The notes under the pieces: model-generated
The model's input: the letters and a program-made list of their open reading frames with translations, nothing else
What the model was told of the DNA's origin: nothing
Database searches by the model: none
Translations under genes and position numbers: made by a program
From: JAXGOI01 sp040767605
GTDB taxonomy: Bacteria > Bacillota > Dehalobacteriia > UBA4068
Length of the DNA: 64,000 bases
Assembly: GCA_040767605.1 (NCBI GenBank)
Contig: JAXGOI010000001.1
Coordinates: 1,550,001-1,614,000, forward strand
Direction of reading: 5' to 3'
Part shown: piece after piece, positions 50,466 to 59,427 of the stretch
Numbering within the stretch: position 1 is the stretch's first letter
Layout: each line of letters starts with the position of its first letter

Positions 50466-52871
50466 ATGAGAGTATCCTATAAATGGCTTAAGGATTATGT
50501 AAAATTTGAGGAAAGCCCGGAAGAATTAGGGCAAAAACTTACCCTGGCCGGTTTGGAAGTTGATGAAATAGAATATTTAGGCAAGGGAATTAAAAATGTT
50601 ATAGTGGGGCTGGTAAAAGAAAAGGCCCCTCACCCCAAAAGCAATAAGCTTTCCGTTTGCCGGGTAGACGACGGAAACAGCCTGCGCCAGGTTGTTTGCG
50701 GCGCCCCCAATGTAGAAAAGGGGCAAAAAGTCCCTCTGGCTGTTCCCGGGGCTAAACTCCCAAATGGAATGGAAATTTCCGTAGCCAGCGTAGCAGGGGT
50801 AGAATCCTTCGGGATGATTTGCTCCGGGGCCGAATTAGGCATAGATGACGAAGATTGCCAGGGGATTATGGTTCTCTCCGAGGATGCCCCTTTAGGGGAG
50901 GATATTGTCCGGGCTTTGGAATTGGAGGATGCCGTTTTAATTTTAGAATTAACTCCCAACCGCAGCGATTGCCTGGGGATGCTTAATATTGCCAGAGAAG
51001 TAGCCGCCATAACCGGCGGGAGCTTTCAGCCTCCCACCCTCCATTATGGGGAAAAGGGCGGCAATATTTGCGATTTAGCCGTAATTGAGGTTGAGGATAA
51101 AGATTTATGCCCTCGTTATTTAGGCCGTTTGGTTCAAGGCCTTAAGGTTGGAATTTCCCCCCGGTGGATGCAGCGCTATTTAATTTCAGCCGGAATGCGC
51201 CCCATAAATAATGTGGTGGATATCAGTAATTTTGTAATGCTGGAAACAGGCCAGCCCTCTCATATTTTTGATTATCAAAAGCTTTCCGGCCATAAAATAA
51301 TTGTGCGCCGGGCCAAAGAAGGCGAAAAGCTGATAACTCTGGATAATAAAGAAAGAAGCTTTAGGGGAGATACCCTTTTAATTTGCGATAGTATGCGCCC
51401 CGTATGTATTGCCGGGGTTATGGGGGGTTTGGATAGTGAGGTAACCCCTGAAACCACAGATGTTTTAATCGAAACCGCCTGCTTTGACCCGGTTTCTATT
51501 CGCCGTACCTCAAGGGGGCTTAATTTAATTTCCGAATCCTCTCTCCGTTTTGAAAAAGGCCTTGATATTGAGGGCTGCAATTGGGCCTCTAAAAGAATTG
51601 TTCAGCTTTTATTGGAGTATTGCGGAGGGGTTGCCGCGGCAGGCAATTTAGATATTCGGATTCCTCAAGAGCCGGAGAAAATCATCCCTTTAAGAATAGA
51701 AAAGGTTAATGCCGTTTTAGGTACGGATTATTCCCTGGGGGATATTGCCGGGGTTATGCACAGCCTTTCCTTCCCCTTAGAGAAGGTGGGGGAGGATTTA
51801 ATGGTTACGATACCCTATTACAGAAGGGATATTTCCATTGAGGAGGATTTAATCGAAGAAGTAGCGAGGCTGAGGGGCTTTAATGAAATCCCCGTAACAT
51901 TACCGGCCTCATCTTCTCACGGCTTGCGCAGCAGCAGTCAGCAAATTGCCTCAGAGCTTAAGCTGGCCTGCGAGGGCCTGGGCTTGCGGGAAGTTATTAA
52001 TTATACTTTTATCAGCCCCAAAGATTTAGATAAACTGCTTTTGCCCCCAAATCATAGCCTGAGGGAGAGTTTAGCCATTGCCAACCCCTTAAGCGAAGAG
52101 CAAGGCCTTATGCGTACTCAAATGCTGGCTGGGATTTTGCAAACATCTTCCAGAAATTATAATCGCCGGAATTTGAATTTGCGTTTATTTGAATTCGGTA
52201 ATTGCTTTAAGGTAAAAAAAGCCGGGGAGCAGCCGGAAGAAATAAATACTCTGGCCATTGCCTTAAGCGGGGAGTATAACCCGGGCTGGCAGGGGCAAAA
52301 AGCGGCTTTTGATTACTTTTATTTAAAAGGCCTTTGGGAGAATTTAAGCCGGGCTTTTAATCTGCCGGAATGCACTTATTTACCGGCAGATGAGGGAAAA
52401 TACCCCTTTATGCACCCCGGGCGCAGCGCAATTATTCTTTGCGGGGGGGAAGAAATCGGCTTTTTGGGGGAAATTCACCCCCTGGTTTTGGCTAATTATG
52501 AGCTGGAGAAACCTTTAACTTTCCTCCAGGTAAAAACGGAGCCCTTTACATCTAGGGGTTTTGTCATGGGCCATTGTCAAGACCTTCCCCGCTTCCCGGG
52601 GGCGGCCAGGGATATGGCTTTAATCGGCAGGGCGGATATACCCGGCGGGGATATTATGGCCGAGATTTTAAAAGTTGGCGGCCCTTATTTACAGAGCGTA
52701 GAGCTTTTTGATATTTATGCCGGGGCCACCATTCCCGAGGGCCACCGCAGCATGGCCTTTGCCCTTAATTATCAAAACCCGGAGCAAACTTTGAAAGATG
52801 CCGAAATAAATAACAGCTTTGATGAAATAGTTGCTCATTTAGGCAAAAAATGGGGTTTGCGCCTTCGTTAA
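50466..52871 (+). CDS. pheT: Phenylalanyl-tRNA synthetase beta subunit
   Basis: 801 aa with the full bacterial arrangement: N-terminal tRNA-binding (EMAP-like) domain about 40-150, B3/B4 editing domain around 210-390 (ETGQPSHIFDYQKL), B5 domain, catalytic-like core, and C-terminal FDX anticodon-binding domain (RFPGAARDMALI, FDIYAGATIPEGHRSMAFAL). AGGAGG precedes ATG 50466. Forms the alpha2beta2 enzyme with PheS. Confidence 0.97.
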   Translation: MRVSYKWLKDYVKFEESPEELGQKLTLAGLEVDEIEYLGKGIKNVIVGLVKEKAPHPKSNKLSVCRVDDGNSLRQVVCGAPNVEKGQKVPLAVPGAKLPNGMEISVASVAGVESFGMICSGAELGIDDEDCQGIMVLSEDAPLGEDIVRALELEDAVLILELTPNRSDCLGMLNIAREVAAITGGSFQPPTLHYGEKGGNICDLAVIEVEDKDLCPRYLGRLVQGLKVGISPRWMQRYLISAGMRPINNVVDISNFVMLETGQPSHIFDYQKLSGHKIIVRRAKEGEKLITLDNKERSFRGDTLLICDSMRPVCIAGVMGGLDSEVTPETTDVLIETACFDPVSIRRTSRGLNLISESSLRFEKGLDIEGCNWASKRIVQLLLEYCGGVAAAGNLDIRIPQEPEKIIPLRIEKVNAVLGTDYSLGDIAGVMHSLSFPLEKVGEDLMVTIPYYRRDISIEEDLIEEVARLRGFNEIPVTLPASSSHGLRSSSQQIASELKLACEGLGLREVINYTFISPKDLDKLLLPPNHSLRESLAIANPLSEEQGLMRTQMLAGILQTSSRNYNRRNLNLRLFEFGNCFKVKKAGEQPEEINTLAIALSGEYNPGWQGQKAAFDYFYLKGLWENLSRAFNLPECTYLPADEGKYPFMHPGRSAIILCGGEEIGFLGEIHPLVLANYELEKPLTFLQVKTEPFTSRGFVMGHCQDLPRFPGAARDMALIGRADIPGGDIMAEILKVGGPYLQSVELFDIYAGATIPEGHRSMAFALNYQNPEQTLKDAEINNSFDEIVAHLGKKWGLRLR

Positions 52872-52903
52872 GGCCGCAGGCCCGGCTTAAGGGAGGGATA
52901 TTT

Positions 52904-53158
52904 ATGCAGGAAATGAATAAACTTAAGGTTGGCATAGGGGGTTATGAATATACCTTAAAAAGTGAGGATGCCCCGGAGCATTTGCATAAAATTGCCGCTA
53001 AGGTTGAGGATAAAATTTCTCTTATTCAAAAGCACTTCCCTGATTATTCCTTAAACCGGGTTTTTTTACTGGCCGCTCTGCAGCTTGCTGATGAGCTGAT
53101 TAAGCTGGAAGAGGATTATACCGGGCTTTTGGATGAAACCGAAAAAGCCCGGTTTTAG
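52904..53158 (+). CDS. zapA: Cell division protein ZapA
   Basis: 84-aa FtsZ-ring stabiliser with VGIGGYEYTLKSEDAPEHLHKIA and a C-terminal coiled coil. I start it at ATG 52904, preceded by GGGAGGG; a frame upstream to 52850 overlaps pheT and is not conserved. The position after pheT is typical for Firmicutes. Confidence 0.9.
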   Translation: MQEMNKLKVGIGGYEYTLKSEDAPEHLHKIAAKVEDKISLIQKHFPDYSLNRVFLLAALQLADELIKLEEDYTGLLDETEKARF

Positions 53159-53200
53159 GCAGGCCTAATAAGGCCTGAAATTTAGAGAAAGAGGTAGAAA

Positions 53201-54160
53201 ATGAAATTAAGAGAGCTTTATAATTTTGCGGTTAAATTAGGTATGGAAAGCGACCCCAGAGATAAAGAAACAGTAAACGGGGAACTTTTAGAGGCTAAGG
53301 AAGCCTATGATGAATTAAAAGATGATGAAAAAGAGTTTTTTGATACCGAAAGCCTGACAAACCCCTATGCCGACAGCCGTATTTTATACGGGGAAGATAA
53401 TAGAGAAATTAATAAAATGCTGGTGGGTATAGATATGGAAACCCCCGAGCTTTTATTGGCCTCGGAGCTTAACCGCCGGGGCGAAAATATAGATTTGGTT
53501 TTTACCCATCACCCAGAGGGGCCTGCTCTGGCGGCCTTGGCAAAGGTAATGAATTTGCAAAGCCATCGTATGGAGGACTTTGGGGTGCGCCCCGGCTCTG
53601 CCGAGGGGATAATGGGCAGCCGGATTAATGCCGTAGGCCGGAGCGTAGGGGCCTCAAACTATTTTAGAGCGGTAGATTCCGCCCGCCTTTTGGATATTCC
53701 CTATATTTGCCTTCATACGGTATGCGATAATTTAGTTAATACATATTTAAGCCAATATTTGGAGAAAAGCCAAATTAAAACCTTAAGTGATATTCTAAAG
53801 GCTTTAAAAGAAATCCCGGAATATAAAACGGCAAGCCAAAGAAATAACCCCCCCAGAATAGATGTGGGGGATAAAAAAGGCAAGGCCGGCAAAATATATG
53901 TGGATTTTACCGGCGGCACCAGCGGCCCTAAAGAAAGCTATAGCAAGCTGGCGGAGGCGGGAGTAAATACTATAATTTCCATGCATAATAATGAGGAGCA
54001 AATAAAAATTGCCAAAGAAATTAATTTAAACTTAATTTGCGCCGGCCATATGGCAAGCGACAGCATTGGCATAAACCTCCTTTTAGACGCTTTAGAAAAA
54101 GAGAATGTAACAGCCCTGGCCGGGGGAGGGTTAATCAGGGTTAAGCGGAATAAGGCCTGA
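53201..54160 (+). CDS. NIF3-like metal-binding protein
   Basis: 319-aa relative of the NIF3/DUF34 family. Likely dinuclear metal ligands appear in FTHHPEG (His-His), HTVCDNL and GHMASDSIG, the order in NIF3 proteins. The first 65 residues are an extra charged helical segment, and the central insertion (about 195-235) replaces the usual PII-like domain. Often annotated NGG1p-interacting factor NIF3 in Clostridia. Biochemical role unknown. ATG 53201 follows GAGG. Confidence 0.78.
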   Translation: MKLRELYNFAVKLGMESDPRDKETVNGELLEAKEAYDELKDDEKEFFDTESLTNPYADSRILYGEDNREINKMLVGIDMETPELLLASELNRRGENIDLVFTHHPEGPALAALAKVMNLQSHRMEDFGVRPGSAEGIMGSRINAVGRSVGASNYFRAVDSARLLDIPYICLHTVCDNLVNTYLSQYLEKSQIKTLSDILKALKEIPEYKTASQRNNPPRIDVGDKKGKAGKIYVDFTGGTSGPKESYSKLAEAGVNTIISMHNNEEQIKIAKEINLNLICAGHMASDSIGINLLLDALEKENVTALAGGGLIRVKRNKA

Positions 54161-54287
54161 GCCTTAAATAAAAAACAGTATTTTTATTAAACACAGATTT
54201 TTTAATTGACTAAAAAACTTTTAATTAAGCATAGATTTTTTAATTTAGTACAGGGTTTTTATTTTGGTTCAGAGTTTTTATTTAAGC
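54161..54287 (+). repeat. AT-rich spacer of degenerate repeats
   Basis: The stretch contains near-copies of CAGATTTTTTAATT (54194-54207) and TAGATTTTTTAATT (54232-54245), plus related CAGGGTTTTTATTT and CAGAGTTTTTATTT words. No gene or promoter is seen. Confidence 0.6.
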
Positions 54288-54312
54288 AAGGGAGGGGCCG
54301 CCCTCCCTTTTT
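54288..54312 (+). terminator. Intrinsic terminator before the U32 gene
   Basis: AAGGGAGGG-GCCG-CCCTCCCTT perfect stem with T-run. Confidence 0.88.
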
Positions 54313-54344
54313 AAGCTTTTAAGTGTATTTTAAAGGAGCAAATA

Positions 54345-56831
54345 ATGACGGAAATACTTGCCCCGGCAGGGGGCATGGAGGCTTTAAAGGCGGCCATAGC
54401 CAATGGTGCAAATGCCGTTTATTTAGGTGGTAAGGATTTTAATGCCCGGGCATATGCCGCCAATTTTAATGATGAGGAATTAAAGGAGGCTATTGAGCTT
54501 GCCCATTTTTACGGGGTTAAAGTTTATTTGGCCTTAAATATTCTTTTGCATAATGAGGAATTGCCCCGGGCTTTGGCCTATTTGGCAAAAGCCTATAAAA
54601 TGGGTATAGATACCGTTATTATTCAGGATATAGGCCTTTTAAAAATATTGGCCTCGGCCCTGCCCGGCCTTGCCGTTCATGCCAGCACGCAAATGGCTGT
54701 TTATAATTCCGCCGGCATAAACTTTTTAGCCGCTCACGGGGTAAAAAGGGCAATTTTAGCCAGAGAACTTTCCTTAAAAGAGCTTGCCCTTACCAAGGCA
54801 AAAAGCGCTATTCCCCTGGAGGTTTTTATCCATGGGGCCCTTTGTATTTGCTATTCGGGGCAATGCTATTTAAGCAGCTTTATCGGAGCCAGAAGCGGCA
54901 ATAGAGGCAGCTGCGCTCAGCCCTGCCGCCTGGAATATAAGCTGACGGAAGAAGACGGCAAAGAAATCCCCCATAATATGGGTGAGCATATTCTTTCCCC
55001 CAGAGATTTATACGGTTATTTTGATTTACCCAAACTTTATAAGCTTGACCTTGCCTCCTGGAAAATTGAAGGCAGAATGAAGCGCCCCGAATATGTGGCT
55101 GTGGTTACCCGGGTTTACCGGCAATTATTGGACGCTTTAAAAAATAATACCGAAATGCCCGATAAAAAACAGGCCCTAAATGAGCTTTTGCAGGTTTTTA
55201 ACAGGGATTACTCCTCCGGCTACTGGCTGGGGAACAGAGGGGCGGAATTAATGAGTTACCGGCGCCCCAATAATCGGGGGGTGTTTTTAGGCCGAATTAC
55301 AGCCAGCGGGGAAGAGCAAATTACCCTTAAATTAGAAAGCCCCCTCCAAGTTGGGGACGGCCTTGAAATTTGGGTTAAAATCGGGGGGCGGCAGGGCTTT
55401 ACCGTAAAAAGAATTATTAAAGACGGTAAAATAAGAGAATCCGCCCAAAAAGGGGAAAGTGTTATTTTAGATTTCCCCGGCCGCGGCAAAACCGGGGATA
55501 GAGTCTTTAAAACGGCGGATTATAATTTGCTTAAAAATGCCCGGGCCTCCTGGGAGAATATCCCCCCCGTACCGCTGGAAATGGAAATTAAGGCCTCTTT
55601 AGGGCAATTTTTACAAATCAGCGCAAAAGATGAAGACGGCTATTTTGCCTCCTATGAGGATGAATATATTGTAGAAAAAGCCCAAACCAGCCCCGGGGAT
55701 TTTAATCAGGCAAAAGAGCAGCTGGGGCGTTTAGGCGGCAGCAATTATTATTTAAAGAGTTTAACCGGCATAATAGAGGCCGATGCCATGCTCCCTAAAA
55801 GCGTCCTTAACCGCTGCCGCAGGGCTTTAATTGCCAGGCTGACCAATAAGCGTAAAGAACCCTATCTTTTGCCGGAATTAGACGAAAAACATTTTGCCCT
55901 GGCCTTAAAAGAAATTAATAATTTGCCTCAAGAAATTCCGGCTAAAAAAAGAGCTTTGCCTGTTCTTACAGCTTTAGCCGCGGATGAAAAAACTCTTTTT
56001 GCCGCCATAGAGGGCGGCATTAAAGAGCTTTATTTAACCGGAGGGGGCTTTAAGGGCTTTGATAAAAGAAAACCCTTTAATGAAGTTTTAAGCAGGACAA
56101 AAGAAAAAGGCGCCCGGCTTATACCAAGCTTGCCGGAAGTATTCCATGAAAGCCGGGAGGCCTATTGGCTGAAAATAATTGAAGAATGGGATAGGGCAGG
56201 GGCCGAGGGGATTTTAATCCCTTCCCTGGGCGCTCTGGGGCTGGTTCAAAAATACGGCTGGGAAAAAGAACTGTACGGAGACGGGGCTTTAAATGTTTTT
56301 AACCGTCAGGCGGCTTTGTTTTTAGCCGGGCAGGGCCTTGGCCGGGTTTTACTATCCGGCGAGCTTAATCTTTCCCAGCTTTCCTCCTTTGGGGCTTTGC
56401 CTCTTAAAAAGGAGCTTTTAATTCACGGGGCAATTCAGCTTATGCTTAGCGAATACTGTCCTTTAGGCGCTTTAATTGGGGGGAGGGGTTTAAATACTCC
56501 TTGTTCTTCCCCTTGTAAAAACAGGGGGGGCTTTGCCTTAAAAGACGGTAAAAATTATACTTTCCCCTGCCGGGGGGATGAAAGCTGCCGCCTGCATTTA
56601 TTTAATTCCCGGGAGCTTTGCCTTGGGGAGGATTTAAATAAGCTTTCTTCAGCGGGTATTGATTATTTCAGGCTGGATTTTCGCCTTACCCACCCTAAAG
56701 CCGCCCTTAGGCTTACGGAAATATATTTGGAGCTGATTTCCGGCAGAGCAGACTATAAAGATAAAGAAAAAGAATTAGGCGCCCTAAGCTCTTTAGGCTA
56801 TACAAAGGGCCATCTTTACCGGGGAGTATAA
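54345..56831 (+). CDS. U32 family peptidase-like protein (RlhA/YrrO-related) with DUF3656
   Basis: 828-aa long U32 protein. The N-terminal TIM-barrel-like part shows EILAPAGGMEALKAAIANGA, VIIQDIGLL and HASTQMAVYNSAG. The U32 signature EVFIHGALCICYSGQCYLSS with GNRGSCAQPCR gives four Cys that bind a cluster in relatives involved in tRNA/rRNA hydroxylation. The middle (about 390-530) matches the DUF3656 region and the last third repeats a U32-like half with ELLIHGAIQLMLSEYCPL and CxxPCxxR-type cysteines. Probably an RNA-hydroxylation enzyme rather than a protease, by analogy. ATG 54345 follows AAGGAG. Confidence 0.85.
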   Translation: MTEILAPAGGMEALKAAIANGANAVYLGGKDFNARAYAANFNDEELKEAIELAHFYGVKVYLALNILLHNEELPRALAYLAKAYKMGIDTVIIQDIGLLKILASALPGLAVHASTQMAVYNSAGINFLAAHGVKRAILARELSLKELALTKAKSAIPLEVFIHGALCICYSGQCYLSSFIGARSGNRGSCAQPCRLEYKLTEEDGKEIPHNMGEHILSPRDLYGYFDLPKLYKLDLASWKIEGRMKRPEYVAVVTRVYRQLLDALKNNTEMPDKKQALNELLQVFNRDYSSGYWLGNRGAELMSYRRPNNRGVFLGRITASGEEQITLKLESPLQVGDGLEIWVKIGGRQGFTVKRIIKDGKIRESAQKGESVILDFPGRGKTGDRVFKTADYNLLKNARASWENIPPVPLEMEIKASLGQFLQISAKDEDGYFASYEDEYIVEKAQTSPGDFNQAKEQLGRLGGSNYYLKSLTGIIEADAMLPKSVLNRCRRALIARLTNKRKEPYLLPELDEKHFALALKEINNLPQEIPAKKRALPVLTALAADEKTLFAAIEGGIKELYLTGGGFKGFDKRKPFNEVLSRTKEKGARLIPSLPEVFHESREAYWLKIIEEWDRAGAEGILIPSLGALGLVQKYGWEKELYGDGALNVFNRQAALFLAGQGLGRVLLSGELNLSQLSSFGALPLKKELLIHGAIQLMLSEYCPLGALIGGRGLNTPCSSPCKNRGGFALKDGKNYTFPCRGDESCRLHLFNSRELCLGEDLNKLSSAGIDYFRLDFRLTHPKAALRLTEIYLELISGRADYKDKEKELGALSSLGYTKGHLYRGV

Positions 56832-56857
56832 AAAAATGTTTTAACTGGGAGAAAAGC

Positions 56858-59281
56858 ATGGAAGAGATTACTTTTAAAGAAAATACCCCAAAAGAAAAAC
56901 TTAAAACTGAAGGGGTAATGGAAGAAAGAACCCTGCAAAAGCTGGAATATAATAAAATAATCCAATCCCTTAAGGGTTATACCTCTTTTGCCTGGGGCAG
57001 AGAGCTTGCCCGGGAGCTTTTGCCTGCAAAAAGCCTGAATGAGGCGGAATACCGCCAAAAAGGAACAAATGAGGCCTGGGAAATACTCAGGCTTTACCCT
57101 GTTTTTTCTCTGGGACCGGTAAGAGATATTAGAGAAGCCCTCCGCCATGTGGCCATAGGGGGAATTTTAGATGCCGAGGCCCTGGTAGAAATTGCCGATA
57201 CCTGCCGGGCCGGCCGCAAAGTAAAAGGCTTTTTTAATGAAATTAAAGGCAATTACCCAAAACTTGCCCCCCTGGGCAAGGGCCTTACTATTCTAAAAAC
57301 CATAGAAAGCGGGGTAGAGAAAGCTATCGGCCCCGAGGGGCAGATTAATGACGGAGCCAGCGAGGGCCTTCAGCAAATCCGGCGCAAAATTAAAATAAGT
57401 AATGAGCGCATAAAGGAAAGGCTGGAGAATATTATAAAAAACCCCAATACGGCAAAATATTTGCAGGAAACAATTATAACCATTAGAGATAATCGTTATG
57501 TTGTTCCTGTACGCCAGGAGTACCGGGCTCAAATCCCCGGAATTGTCCATGATATAAGCGCCAGCGGGGCCAGTGTTTTTATTGAACCCATGGCTGTTTT
57601 AGAATTAAATAATGAGCTGCAAAGGCTATACCGGGAGGAAGAGGAAGAAATTGCCGCAATTTTACGGGCTTTAACCATAATGGTTTCCGGCTTTTTAAAT
57701 GAGCTGGAGGCTAATTTAAACCGCCTGGCCCATTTAGATTTAGCCTTTGCCAAGGCTAAATTAAGCGGGGCTATGAGCGCCGCCCCGCCCCGCCTTAATG
57801 AAAGCGGCCTGATTAATTTAAAAAAAGCCAGGCATCCTTTAATTCCCTCTGAGGATGTAGTTCCCATAGATGTTTATTTAAATAAGAATATAAAAGCCAT
57901 GATAATTACAGGGCCGAATACCGGAGGTAAAACCGTTACTTTAAAAACCATCGGCCTTTTAAGCGCAATGGCTTTGGCAGGCTTGCATATACCGGCTGAT
58001 GACGGCAGCGAGCTTAGCTTTTATAAGGAAATTTTTGCCGATATCGGCGATGAACAAAGCATAGAGCAATCCTTAAGCACATTTTCTTCCCATATGGTAA
58101 ATATTGTAGATATATTAAAAAAAGCGGATGACAGCTCTTTAGTGCTTTTAGATGAATTGGGGGCGGGTACAGACCCCACCGAGGGGGCGGCTCTTGCCAT
58201 GGCTATAATCAGCCAATTGCAAAAGCGGGGCTCAAAAATAATTGCCACAACCCATTACAGCGAATTAAAAGCTTTTGCCTATAATACACCGGGCTGTATA
58301 AATGCCAGTGTGGAGTTTGATATAAATTCCCTTGCCCCCACTTACCGCCTTATGATGGGGGTTCCGGGTAAAAGTAATGCCTTTGAAATATCCCGCCGCT
58401 TAGGCCTGGGGGATGAAATTATAAAGGAAGCCGGCGAGCTTCTTACCAAAGAGGATGTGCAGGTGGCGGAATTATTGCAAAGCCTTGAGGAATTAAGGCA
58501 GGAAACCTCCGCCGAAAGGGAAGCCGCCGAGGCTTATAAAAAAGAATTGCAGGAAAGAGAGAGAGCATTTAAAGAAGAACTTAATAAAGCCAGTATAAAG
58601 GCGGCGGAAGAAGAAAGAAAAGCAAATTTAAAATGCCAAAGGCTCCTGGAAGAAACCAAAGAAAAAAGCGAAAAGCTTTATAATGAATTAAAGGCGCGCC
58701 TGGCGGAAGAAAAAACCGCCGAAAAAGCCTGGCAGGAAAGCCGCCGGAAGCTAAAAACCTGGCAGGAGGAATTAGAGGGCCAAATTCCCCAAGAAATTTT
58801 TGCAGGGGAGGCCCCGGCTAAGCTGAAAATCGGGCAGGATGTTTTTGTCCCCAGGCTTAATCAGCACGGTTCGGTTATTTCCCTGCCGGATTCTCAAAAT
58901 CAGGTAGGGGTTCAGCTGGGGGTAATGAAAATCGTCCTCAATCTGGCGGATCTCCGCTTAAGCCAAAATACCCCTTCCCTTAAAAATCAGGCCAGGCATA
59001 GGAGTAACCATATCCAAATAGAAAAAGCCGCCAAAATTAATCCGGAAATCCATTTAAGGGGCCTTGAAATTATAGAAGCTTTAGAAATTCTAGATAAATA
59101 TTTAGACGATGCCTTTGTGGCGGGGTTAAAAAATGTGCGTATTGTTCACGGTAAAGGCACGGGAGTTTTAAGAAATGCCGTTGCCGAATATTTAAAAAAA
59201 CATAGGCTGGTTAAAAGCTACCGCCTTGGGGATTATAATGAAGGCGGCATTGGGGTTACCGTTGCGGAGCTTAATTTATAG
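56858..59281 (+). CDS. mutS2: Endonuclease/ribosome-collision factor MutS2
   Basis: 807 aa. MutS-like core and ATPase domain with Walker A GPNTGGKTVTLKT and Walker B LVLLDELGAGTDPTEGAAL, a long coiled coil (about 515-630), and a C-terminal Smr domain (HLRGLEIIEALE, VRIVHGKGTGVLRNAV). Roles reported are anti-recombination and, in Bacillus, splitting collided ribosomes (RqcU). ATG 56858 has GGGAG upstream and gives an extra 20 residues before the usual MEERTLQKLEY beginning, so ATG 56918 is possible. RqcH of the same pathway is at 29332. Confidence 0.94.
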   Translation: MEEITFKENTPKEKLKTEGVMEERTLQKLEYNKIIQSLKGYTSFAWGRELARELLPAKSLNEAEYRQKGTNEAWEILRLYPVFSLGPVRDIREALRHVAIGGILDAEALVEIADTCRAGRKVKGFFNEIKGNYPKLAPLGKGLTILKTIESGVEKAIGPEGQINDGASEGLQQIRRKIKISNERIKERLENIIKNPNTAKYLQETIITIRDNRYVVPVRQEYRAQIPGIVHDISASGASVFIEPMAVLELNNELQRLYREEEEEIAAILRALTIMVSGFLNELEANLNRLAHLDLAFAKAKLSGAMSAAPPRLNESGLINLKKARHPLIPSEDVVPIDVYLNKNIKAMIITGPNTGGKTVTLKTIGLLSAMALAGLHIPADDGSELSFYKEIFADIGDEQSIEQSLSTFSSHMVNIVDILKKADDSSLVLLDELGAGTDPTEGAALAMAIISQLQKRGSKIIATTHYSELKAFAYNTPGCINASVEFDINSLAPTYRLMMGVPGKSNAFEISRRLGLGDEIIKEAGELLTKEDVQVAELLQSLEELRQETSAEREAAEAYKKELQERERAFKEELNKASIKAAEEERKANLKCQRLLEETKEKSEKLYNELKARLAEEKTAEKAWQESRRKLKTWQEELEGQIPQEIFAGEAPAKLKIGQDVFVPRLNQHGSVISLPDSQNQVGVQLGVMKIVLNLADLRLSQNTPSLKNQARHRSNHIQIEKAAKINPEIHLRGLEIIEALEILDKYLDDAFVAGLKNVRIVHGKGTGVLRNAVAEYLKKHRLVKSYRLGDYNEGGIGVTVAELNL

Positions 59282-59324
59282 GCTAAAATTAAACAGAGAG
59301 TATTAAAAGCAAATTTCTAATTCA

Positions 59325-59357
59325 AAAAAGCCCCGGCCTGAAAAGGCGGGGCTTTTT
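59325..59357. terminator. Terminator between convergent mutS2 and PBP1
   Basis: AAAAAGCCCC (59325-59334) pairs with GGGGCTTTTT (59348-59357), with an inner GCC/GGC; A- and T-runs allow both directions. Confidence 0.85.
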
Positions 59358-59427
59358 ATCTAAATTTTTTATTAAATCTGTTTATTAGGGCTGCTTATTC
59401 AAGTTAATTAGTGCAGCCGGTGTTTAA